Shown here: piece after piece, positions 1 through 5,334 of the stretch
How the letters are laid out: each line of letters opens with the position of its first letter
Numbering within the stretch: the stretch's first letter is position 1
NCBI GenBank assembly: GCA_903915485.1
Contig: CAIWTC010000639.1
Span: forward strand, 1 to 5,334
Origin: an uncultured Ignavibacteriales bacterium
GTDB taxonomy: Bacteria > Bacteroidota > Ignavibacteria > Ignavibacteriales > Ignavibacteriaceae
Reading direction: 5' to 3'
Length of the DNA stretch: 5,334 nucleotides
Program-made: the position numbers and the translations under genes
The notes under the pieces: model-generated
The model's input: the letters and a program-made list of their open reading frames with translations, nothing else
Database searches by the model: none
Told to the model about the DNA's origin: nothing

Positions 1-5
1 AAGTT

Positions 6-11
6 TATAAT
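6..11 (+). promoter_or_regulatory. Candidate sigma70-type -10 box for the 210-aa barrel gene
   Basis: A perfect TATAAT hexamer lies 23 bp before the ATG at position 35. This would put transcription start near position 18 and give a short leader that holds the AAGGA ribosome binding site at 25-29. The matching -35 element would lie left of the window, so it cannot be checked. The overlapping ATAATTTG at 7-14 is only a partial match to the Bacteroidota -7 motif TAnnTTTG. TATAAT is common by chance in AT-rich DNA, so the support comes mainly from its position. Confidence 0.4.
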
Positions 12-34
12 TTGAAAGTTAAATAAGGACAGAT

Positions 35-667
35 ATGAAACGCAATATGTTGATGTTATTACTTGTGTTGATTTCGTTTACAATGTATTCACAGGAAAAG
101 GGTGCAACGATTAAGTTAGGTTATTATAATCCGGGTGTTTCTGACGGCGGATTTATAATTGGTGGACAGTGGGTAAAGGAGATAGATGAAAATTTAGGCA
201 TGGGCATTTCCATTGACTGGTTCAAAAAAAACTATATTGACCAGAAACTTGCTAACGAGTATAAAAACTCTAGTACCCTTGGAAGCGACTACGAATTGAA
301 AGCAACTACAAACCTTTATTCTTTTCCTGCCCAATACTTTATTAATGTTAAAGTATTAAATCTGAAAAAATTTGATGTTTATTTGACTGCAGGGCTTGGG
401 CTTGATTTCCTTTTTATTAATTATAAGAGTTACCAGACACCAATTAAGGATGAAATGAAAGCAGCAGTTGATTTTAGTTGGAGAGTAGGTACGGGAGTAG
501 TTGTCCCACTTGGTTCAAAGTCAGATATTATCTGTGAAATAGCATATCATTCTTCAAATCCCAGTTGGAATTATGAAGTAATAGATGGAGTAACTATGAA
601 AACATTCGAAAGGTCTTATGATATGTCGGGGCTGATGTTTAGAATGGGAATTAAGTTTTATTATTGA
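35..667 (+). CDS. Small outer-membrane beta-barrel protein, function unknown
   Basis: A complete 210-aa exported protein. Residues 1-19 form a signal peptide: Lys/Arg at 2-3, a Leu/Met-rich core, and probable cleavage before Gln20 (MYS|QE), the pattern common in Bacteroidota and relatives. The mature chain of about 190 aa alternates polar and hydrophobic/aromatic residues in about eight plausible strands (roughly 25-30, 38-49, 53-62, 96-108, 113-129, 144-157, 162-171, 196-210). It ends in KFYY, an aromatic C-terminus expected of a barrel assembled by the BAM complex. Size and layout resemble the eight-stranded 'outer membrane beta-barrel protein' (OmpA/OmpW-like porin) superfamily, but no specific family is recognised and no OmpA peptidoglycan-binding domain follows. 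The start is supported by AAGGA at 25-29, 5 nt before the ATG; an internal Met5 is less well placed. The gene is alone on this strand, and its 3' end overlaps the convergent RsbW-like gene by 17 bp. Role (adhesion, structure, small-molecule passage) cannot be told from sequence. Confidence 0.85.
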   Translation: MKRNMLMLLLVLISFTMYSQEKGATIKLGYYNPGVSDGGFIIGGQWVKEIDENLGMGISIDWFKKNYIDQKLANEYKNSSTLGSDYELKATTNLYSFPAQYFINVKVLNLKKFDVYLTAGLGLDFLFINYKSYQTPIKDEMKAAVDFSWRVGTGVVVPLGSKSDIICEIAYHSSNPSWNYEVIDGVTMKTFERSYDMSGLMFRMGIKFYY

Positions 668-1073
668 GAATTAAAGTCAAAATAGTTTCAGTTCCCTCGG
701 GAGTGATATTATAAGCGAGGCTTTCTGCATGATAACGCATCAGGTAGAGACCGCGTCCGGAATCTTTCAATAAGTTTTCAGGCTCTGTCGGGTCTGGGAT
801 TTTGGATGGGTCAAACCCGGCGCCTTGGTCTTTGATGTGTAGAACTAATTTGTTTTCTTCCAGGAAAGCATTTAGAGTAACTATTTTTGCCGAATCTTTT
901 TTGTTCCCGTGAATTATAGCATTAGTAATAGCCTCCGTAACCGAGAGTAAAAAGCCCGGAATTTTATCAGGGTCCATTCTCGATTCTTGAGCAAGGATAT
1001 CCACAAAATTCTCTACACGAGAAAGTTCTTTAGGATCACTCTGAATTTCTAGTTTATACTGTTTCTTTTCCAA
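651..1073 (-). CDS. RsbW/SpoIIAB-like anti-sigma factor, serine kinase-type ATPase
   Basis: A 140-aa cytoplasmic protein made of a single GHKL/HATPase_c_2 domain. Family hallmarks are visible: the N-box around 47-57 (E47, N51, then HGN at 55-57), the G1 box DQGAGF at 82-87, a short proline-rich ATP lid near 93-98, and the G2 box GRGLYLM at 106-112. A final strand GTETILTL lies at 127-134. Known relatives bind a sigma factor or phosphorylate an STAS-domain anti-anti-sigma protein in partner-switching circuits; others are appended to PP2C phosphatases or act alone. No partner sigma, STAS or PP2C gene lies in this window, so the target is unknown. The start is a TTG with no clear Shine-Dalgarno site; the frame holds no ATG or GTG between the upstream stop at 1101-1103 and the domain, and the TTG gives a normal-length family N-terminus. 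It lies 49 bp downstream of the 630-aa envelope protein gene on the same strand and may be co-transcribed with it. Confidence 0.85.
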   Translation of the reverse strand: MEKKQYKLEIQSDPKELSRVENFVDILAQESRMDPDKIPGFLLSVTEAITNAIIHGNKKDSAKIVTLNAFLEENKLVLHIKDQGAGFDPSKIPDPTEPENLLKDSGRGLYLMRYHAESLAYNITPEGTETILTLILNNKT

Positions 1074-1122
1074 ATCAAAAAAATTGTTTAATTGAAAATA
1101 CTAAATTTCTAAAAATGAACAA

Positions 1123-3015
1123 CTAAAATTTATAAGAAACTGTTGTCTGAAATGAAGATTGGCTATAAGGATTTTCATTCCTTCGGGAAATGAACTCCAG
1201 CCAACCGCTGAATCTAAAGACAAAATAGTCCTTTAAGAAGAGGGAAACCTCAGTTGAAGGACCAACACTTCTGTAAGACATTTCCTCACTTTTAACTGCT
1301 CCCTTAAAGGTTGATGTCAATATTGAGAAATACCTTAAGCCTATCGCCACCTCTGAGAATCCCCAATTATTGAATAGCTGAACATGATAAAACCTCTCGT
1401 TGTTGTCTCTCAAAGGGGCAACGGTGAAGCTTTTCCAGTCCATTGAGGCCTGTTCAGAATATTTCAAATAAAGTGTAAATTTGAACCTGACGGATGGTTT
1501 TAAGGGTACCGAAAGTGAATCGCTAAGCAAGAGTTGCCGGAATGAAAAACTCTTAACCCCGGAAGTCAAATCTTCGTAATCATAAATCGTATAGTTTGAC
1601 ATTAAGTCATAAGTGGCAACATTAGAAAAATATTTGGATTGCAGGTTTGACGAAGATTGTAAGCGCAATATTTTATTTGAATTATTATTTGAACTTCGGG
1701 CCGATGCGATATAAACTAATTTACTGGTTGTTCCTTCAAGTATAGCAGATACCGAAAACCATGGCAGCAGTTTTCTTGAGTACTGGACTCTAGCGATTGA
1801 CAGCAATTCATCACGGTCATCTTTATTCATTTCGCTGGGTGTGTCGTACTGAAGTTTTGTATGAGATGCAACGATGTTAACAATATCTTTTTCGGATAAC
1901 ACTAACTGTGAAGACCATGAAAGAGATATCCGTTTCGAAGAATTGTTCATCATCATTTCCTTGTTTAACAAGTCATCGTATAGAATGTCGCCGAGATTCT
2001 TTTTATTTGGGATAGTGCGTTTTTCATCTCGCTCCTGGAAAATTATTTTGAAGCGGGAATCGGTACTTTTTGTTAAATACAGCAGCTCGGCCTGTGTTTC
2101 AAGTTTAAATTCATTTATGCGTGATGGAACTGCTGCCGGAGCAGGGTTCTTATCGGGATAGTAATAGTAATTCCTGTCAACTTGATGATTGAAATATGAA
2201 GCAGACAAAGTGCTGTTGATTTCCGGTGTAATCGAAAGATTTAATAACTTATTCTCAATTCCGTAACTTTGCTCTGTTCTTTGCTGAATATTTTTTGTTA
2301 TTCCAAACTCAGCAGCGGTCACAGTATCCGCTTGAAGATAAAAATCGTTTCTCTGTAATTCGTAATATGTACTCAATGAATTACTTAATAGCGAATTGTC
2401 CACTGTCTCTATAAGTAATGAAACTTTGTTTTGTTTATTGGTCCTGGGTTTAATTGATTCATTACGCATCTTAAATTCAGAACTGAAAATCAAATCAAGC
2501 ATCTGCATTTTTCTGAATCCTCCTTCTGCCTCGAGAATATTACCCTTATCCGTAATATCCACTTGGGTGTTTGATGTTATTCCCCCCATCACTGCGAGAT
2601 AAACTGAATCAGTAAAAAAGTACTTGGAAAATATTTCAGAAGATGCACGATTCGAAGAGTTTATTGCGCTTCGCCTTGAGTCCTTAAAGTTTAGGTAATC
2701 CTGAAGCAAACCGAAAGAAAGATTATCTATTGCTGAATAATCAATGCCGAAGCGGAACTTATGTGTTTCGCTCAAACTTTTTTCAGATGAGTGAATTGCT
2801 GATGCAGAATAGTTATCAAACAGGTAGTACTGCAAATTATCTAAGCGGTTCTGATAGTTGATACTGCTTAAGAAATATGAAGTGTTGTTCTGCTTGTCGA
2901 AAGAAGACGCTACTTTATTTGGAAGCTTTTTGACTGAAAGAAAAAATAATGAATCAGGCTGATACTGGGCAAATAATAGCGCAGGGAAGACAATAAAGAA
3001 AAAATATTTTCTCAT
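1123..3015 (-). CDS. Secreted, probably outer-membrane beta-barrel protein of unknown function
   Basis: A complete 630-aa protein that I do not recognise as any named family. Residues 1-16 are a signal peptide (R2, K3, a Phe-rich core, cleavage about LFA|Q17). The rest is rich in Ser, Asn, Tyr and Phe, with many short alternating amphipathic stretches typical of beta-strands (for example 86-104, 137-150, 196-228, 303-328, 362-388, 405-436, 505-520, 541-570, 585-610). It ends in FQTTVSYKF, a good match to the C-terminal beta-signal of outer-membrane barrels (terminal Phe, alternating hydrophobics). No TonB box or plug, no OmpA domain, no lipobox Cys, no Cys motifs and no catalytic signature are apparent. 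A Tyr-run followed by a Pro/Ala stretch at about 283-298 and an Asn/Ser stretch at 441-447 look like loops. The length would suit a barrel of well over a dozen strands. The ATG lacks a strong Shine-Dalgarno site. It sits between the beta-CASP gene (123 bp upstream) and the RsbW-like gene (49 bp downstream). A large porin, a transporter, or a surface protein with beta-solenoid parts are all possible. Confidence 0.75.
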   Translation of the reverse strand: MRKYFFFIVFPALLFAQYQPDSLFFLSVKKLPNKVASSFDKQNNTSYFLSSINYQNRLDNLQYYLFDNYSASAIHSSEKSLSETHKFRFGIDYSAIDNLSFGLLQDYLNFKDSRRSAINSSNRASSEIFSKYFFTDSVYLAVMGGITSNTQVDITDKGNILEAEGGFRKMQMLDLIFSSEFKMRNESIKPRTNKQNKVSLLIETVDNSLLSNSLSTYYELQRNDFYLQADTVTAAEFGITKNIQQRTEQSYGIENKLLNLSITPEINSTLSASYFNHQVDRNYYYYPDKNPAPAAVPSRINEFKLETQAELLYLTKSTDSRFKIIFQERDEKRTIPNKKNLGDILYDDLLNKEMMMNNSSKRISLSWSSQLVLSEKDIVNIVASHTKLQYDTPSEMNKDDRDELLSIARVQYSRKLLPWFSVSAILEGTTSKLVYIASARSSNNNSNKILRLQSSSNLQSKYFSNVATYDLMSNYTIYDYEDLTSGVKSFSFRQLLLSDSLSVPLKPSVRFKFTLYLKYSEQASMDWKSFTVAPLRDNNERFYHVQLFNNWGFSEVAIGLRYFSILTSTFKGAVKSEEMSYRSVGPSTEVSLFLKDYFVFRFSGWLEFISRRNENPYSQSSFQTTVSYKF

Positions 3016-3044
3016 TTTAATTGTTTTCGATGCTATTATTGCGA

Positions 3045-3073
3045 ATCATACAAATCAAATAGTTATATAACAA
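3045..3073 (-). promoter_or_regulatory. Candidate sigma70-type promoter for the 630-aa protein gene
   Basis: Read on the minus strand, TTGTTA (3068-3073, 4 of 6 matches to the -35 consensus) is followed after exactly 17 bp by TATGAT (3045-3050, 5 of 6 matches to the -10 consensus). Transcription would start near 3037-3039, giving a leader of about 22-24 nt before the ATG at 3015. If real, it makes the 630-aa gene and the following RsbW-like gene a transcription unit separate from prmA and the beta-CASP gene. The region is AT-rich, so a chance match is possible, and no Bacteroidota-type TAnnTTTG box was found at a suitable place. Confidence 0.35.
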
Positions 3074-3082
3074 TTGCCGGTA

Positions 3083-3102
3083 TATTTCAGTATAATGAAA
3101 TA
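3083..3102. repeat. Short AT-rich inverted repeat in the 123-bp intergenic gap
   Basis: TATTTCA at 3083-3089 and TGAAATA at 3096-3102 form a perfect 7-bp inverted repeat around a 6-nt loop. It lies downstream of the beta-CASP stop codon and about 10 bp upstream of the candidate -35 box of the 630-aa protein gene. The stem is AT-rich and no T-run follows on either strand, so it is a poor intrinsic terminator. It could be a binding site for a dimeric regulator, or chance. Confidence 0.3.
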
Positions 3103-3138
3103 ACAGAAAATCCTATCAAAAAGATGCGCGCAAAACTA

Positions 3139-4539
3139 TCAGTTGATTTCGAAAACATTTCCTCTTGCTGGTATTTCTACATTTGAAAAATTGTCTGCGA
3201 GAAGCCGTTCCTTTAATTTCAACTGTTGGTCGTTATCGCCGTGAACCAGGAATATGGTTTTCAATTGTTTCTTGTCGAATGTATTTAAGTAGTGCAGAAG
3301 TTCGTTAGAGTCTGCATGCGCACTGAGGGAGTTAAATACTATAACTTCTGCTTTGACATCATATTCATCGCCTAAAATACTAAGCGGAGTAACTTTTTCA
3401 ACAAGTTTTCTGCCAAGAGTATACTCAGCACAATATCCCACGATAAGGATTATGCTTTTTGGGTTTGAAATATTATTCGCTAAGTGGTGCTGAATTCTCC
3501 CTGCCTCAGCCATTCCTGAAGATGAAATTATCATGCATGGTCCTGGAACTTTATTCAAGTTTTTGGATTCCGTAACATTTTTAACATAATTCAATTGACT
3601 GAAGCCAAACGGGTCTTGATGTTTTAGTATATAGCGTGATGTCTCAAAGTCAAAGCATTCTGAGTGTTCGCGGAAAACTTGAGTAGCATTTACGGAAAGG
3701 GGACTGTCAACATATATTGGAATACGCGGTGCTTTTTTCTGCTCGAATATTTCGTTTAGTAAATAAACCAATTCCTGAGTTCTTCCTACGCTGAAAGAGG
3801 GGACTATTATCTTTGATTTTTGCTTGACTGCCTTATTCAGCACTTCTGCCATCTTTTCGCCTGATAGGTTGTAAGAGTCGTGGAACCTTCCTCCATAAGT
3901 ACTTTCGCAGATAAGATAATCTATATCGGGGATTTTTTCAGGGTCGCGTAAAATAGGCAAGTTAGGCCGTCCAAGGTCACCGGAAAAAGCTAGGCTAATT
4001 GTTTTACCGTTTTCTTCAATCATCAAATGAACGATTGAACTGCCGAGGATGTGTCCAGCATCAAAAAAAGTAAGACGGATGCTATCGAAGATATCAATAT
4101 CTGTGTGGTAATCTACCGCTTTGAAAAGCGACATGGTGTTATCGACATCTTTTTGGTCGTAGAGTGGTTCAAAAGGGTTTTTGCCTTGCTTGATTCTTCG
4201 CGCATTTACATATTCAATATCCCGTTCCTGAATGTGTGCACAGTCCGTGAGGAGCAGTGTGCACAGGTCGCGCGTGGCTTTGGTGGCATATATAGTTCCG
4301 TTAAAACCTGCTTTAACTAATGTAGGTAAATTTCCTGCATGGTCAATATGTGCATGCGAGAGAATGACGATATCTATTTCTTTTGGTTTGAATTTATCGA
4401 ATGTTTTGTTTGTCTCGAAGGCTTCTTTTCTTTTGCCTTGGTACATTCCACAATCAAGCAATATTTTGCGCTTGTTAACATGAAGTAAGTGCATTGATCC
4501 CGTTACGGTTTGCGCTGCGCCGATAAACTCGATTTTCAT
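3139..4539 (-). CDS. MBL-fold/beta-CASP metallohydrolase with RNA-specificity domain
   Basis: A 466-aa cytoplasmic enzyme of the COG1236 (Ysh1/CPSF73-like) group, like Thermus TTHA0252, whose members are zinc-dependent ribonucleases. The metallo-beta-lactamase part shows HxHxDH at 62-67 (SHAHIDH), the third metal-binding His in DAGH (H163) and the bridging Asp in SGDLG (D188). The inserted beta-CASP domain spans about 200-390 and shows motif A at CESTYG (E212), the PSFSVGRTQEL segment at 247-257, and SSGMAEAGRIQHHL at 340-353, whose final His is the motif B type seen in RNA-acting members. Motif C is SAHAD (H408), followed by LVHGD near 431-435 and the C-terminal RNA-specificity (RMMBL) region. 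All metal and motif positions look intact, so activity is expected; exact RNA substrates are unknown. The frame is open 18 codons further upstream, but the chosen ATG has a good GAGG site and matches the family N-terminus (MKIEFIGAAQTVTGS). It begins 20 bp after prmA, almost certainly in the same operon. Confidence 0.93.
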   Translation of the reverse strand: MKIEFIGAAQTVTGSMHLLHVNKRKILLDCGMYQGKRKEAFETNKTFDKFKPKEIDIVILSHAHIDHAGNLPTLVKAGFNGTIYATKATRDLCTLLLTDCAHIQERDIEYVNARRIKQGKNPFEPLYDQKDVDNTMSLFKAVDYHTDIDIFDSIRLTFFDAGHILGSSIVHLMIEENGKTISLAFSGDLGRPNLPILRDPEKIPDIDYLICESTYGGRFHDSYNLSGEKMAEVLNKAVKQKSKIIVPSFSVGRTQELVYLLNEIFEQKKAPRIPIYVDSPLSVNATQVFREHSECFDFETSRYILKHQDPFGFSQLNYVKNVTESKNLNKVPGPCMIISSSGMAEAGRIQHHLANNISNPKSIILIVGYCAEYTLGRKLVEKVTPLSILGDEYDVKAEVIVFNSLSAHADSNELLHYLNTFDKKQLKTIFLVHGDNDQQLKLKERLLADNFSNVEIPARGNVFEIN

Positions 4540-4543
4540 AAAT

Positions 4544-4549
4544 ACCTCA
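4544..4549 (-). promoter_or_regulatory. Ribosome binding site that fixes the beta-CASP start
   Basis: On the minus strand TGAGGT, containing the GAGG core at 4545-4548, lies 5 nt before the ATG at 4539. This decides between that ATG and the in-frame upstream ATG at 4593, which lies inside prmA and would add 18 residues not expected of the family. Confidence 0.75.
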
Positions 4550-4559
4550 AATAAATTAA

Positions 4560-5334
4560 TTAACTGTTCTTTTTGAAAACTATTGAAATCCATTCGTTCA
4601 TGGAGTTCGTTTCGATTTTTTCTAATCCTAATTTTAGATATTCTTTTAGAATATCTTCCTCATCCTCATTTAGTAGTCCGGATAATATTAATATACCGTT
4701 TAATTTAATCTTCTTAACGATTTGGCTTGCGAGTGAGAGCAGGGGATTCTTCTGAATATTTGCAAGTACCAAATCAAAATCCGTTTCGGGAATGTCTGCT
4801 ACATCTGCTGTTCTGATTTCTACTATATTAGTGACCGCGTTAAGTTCACAATTTTCAATCCCGTTTTCAAGGCACCAGTCGTCGTTATCAAAGGCTATAG
4901 CACTTTTGGCTCCAAGTTTTACGGCTGCTATTGCCAATACGCCTGTACCTGTTCCGATATCCAAGACTACATCGTTAGGAGAACAAAACTTTTCAATTGC
5001 ACGAATCATTAATTTTGTTGTCTCGTGTTCACCTGTGCCGAATGACATCTTAGGGTCAATAGTTAAAACTATTTCATCACCTTTGGGAATGTACTCTCTG
5101 AAGGTTGGTCTTATTACAAATCTATCGGAAACCTGGATTACATTAATTGAACTTTCCCATTCGGCATTCCAATTTTTTTCTTCTAATATAGTTTCAACCA
5201 TCGAAAAAGATTCGAGCATGTTTTCGTTCTTGAGTTGTGTTAGAAAGGAAGTTAATTCTGTGGAATCATATTCCGGCGGGAAAAATAATTTCACTACAGT
5301 TTCTGAAACTTCTTCAATACCATACGGTTCAACT
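4560..5334 (-). CDS. prmA: Ribosomal protein L11 methyltransferase PrmA, N-terminus cut by the window edge
   Basis: An S-adenosylmethionine-dependent class I methyltransferase that, in characterised bacteria, trimethylates ribosomal protein L11 at Lys side chains and the N-terminus. Numbering from the GTG at 5294: a PrmA-type NWNAEWESS at 41-49, the signature SFGTGEHETT at 84-93, the SAM-binding glycine loop DIGTGTGVLAIAA at 112-124, the acidic FDND at 135-138 ending the next strand, the substrate-side motif LANIQKNPL at 177-185, and LSGLL at 204-208. The GTG at 5294 is unlikely to be the true start. The frame stays open through 13 more codons (VEPYGIEEVSETV) to the edge, and this stretch fits the early N-terminal L11-recognition domain. 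About 257 codons are visible; the family is usually near 275-300, so perhaps 20-40 residues are missing. The gene ends with TAA and is followed 20 bp later by the beta-CASP gene. Confidence 0.93.
   Translation of the reverse strand, partial: VEPYGIEEVSETVVKLFFPPEYDSTELTSFLTQLKNENMLESFSMVETILEEKNWNAEWESSINVIQVSDRFVIRPTFREYIPKGDEIVLTIDPKMSFGTGEHETTKLMIRAIEKFCSPNDVVLDIGTGTGVLAIAAVKLGAKSAIAFDNDDWCLENGIENCELNAVTNIVEIRTADVADIPETDFDLVLANIQKNPLLSLASQIVKKIKLNGILILSGLLNEDEEDILKEYLKLGLEKIETNSMNEWISIVFKKNS

Noticed and set aside
1874..2602. Plus-strand open frames at 1874-2161 and 2396-2602
   Set aside because: They lie antisense within the 630-aa gene, have no ribosome binding site or recognisable domain, and read as shadows of the real frame.
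3083..3102. Intrinsic terminator for the prmA/beta-CASP operon
   Set aside because: The inverted repeat is AT-rich with a 7-bp stem and has no T-run after it on either strand.
3113..3141. Direct repeat CTATCA flanking the TGCGCGCA palindrome, as a possible site for an element or operator
   Set aside because: Six-base repeats with unequal spacing, one of them covering the beta-CASP stop codon, are expected by chance; no element lies between them.
4540..4593. An 18-residue N-terminal extension of the beta-CASP protein starting at an ATG within prmA
   Set aside because: It would overlap prmA by 34 bp, while the ATG at 4539 has a GAGG site at 5-nt spacing and gives the normal family N-terminus.
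4051..4755. Plus-strand open frames at 4051-4320, 4232-4483 and 4573-4755
   Set aside because: They are antisense to the intact, motif-rich beta-CASP and prmA genes and have no protein-like features of their own.
1..5334. Mobile element, CRISPR array, tRNA or rRNA
   Set aside because: No transposase or integrase, no regularly spaced repeats and no RNA gene signature were seen by eye on either strand; no covariance-model search could be run.

Overview
The window looks like ordinary chromosomal DNA from a Gram-negative, AT-rich bacterium of the Bacteroidota/Chlorobiota/Ignavibacteriota (FCB) group. This placement is an inference. It rests on two exported outer-membrane-type beta-barrel proteins with short signal peptides cleaved before Gln and aromatic C-termini, and on the PrmA and metallo-beta-lactamase (MBL)/beta-CASP sequence types. 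Usable Shine-Dalgarno sites (AAGGA, GAGG) and sigma70-like -10 boxes are visible. Classical Bacteroidetes usually lack these, so the deeper-branching Ignavibacteria/Chlorobi side seems slightly more likely, but it is not proven.

Layout, left to right: (1) positions 35-667, plus strand, a complete 210-aa small outer-membrane beta-barrel protein of unknown role with its own promoter and ribosome binding site. (2) The other four genes are all on the minus strand. In order of transcription, starting from the right edge, they are prmA (ribosomal protein L11 methyltransferase, its N-terminus cut by the window edge), an MBL/beta-CASP RNA-type metallohydrolase 20 bp downstream, a 630-aa secreted or outer-membrane protein of unknown function after a 123-bp gap with a candidate promoter, and an RsbW-like anti-sigma/serine kinase ATPase 49 bp further on. 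The last gene converges on the plus-strand gene, and their coding ends overlap by 17 bp.

Functionally, prmA and the beta-CASP gene form a tight pair linked to translation and RNA metabolism. The 630-aa putative barrel and the RsbW-like protein may be a second transcription unit, with an envelope protein and a cytoplasmic regulator side by side. There is no sign of mobile elements, CRISPR arrays, rRNA or tRNA genes, or recent transfer. No gap between genes exceeds 300 bp. The least explained item is the 630-aa putative barrel. I see no convincing evidence for a new multi-gene system here.
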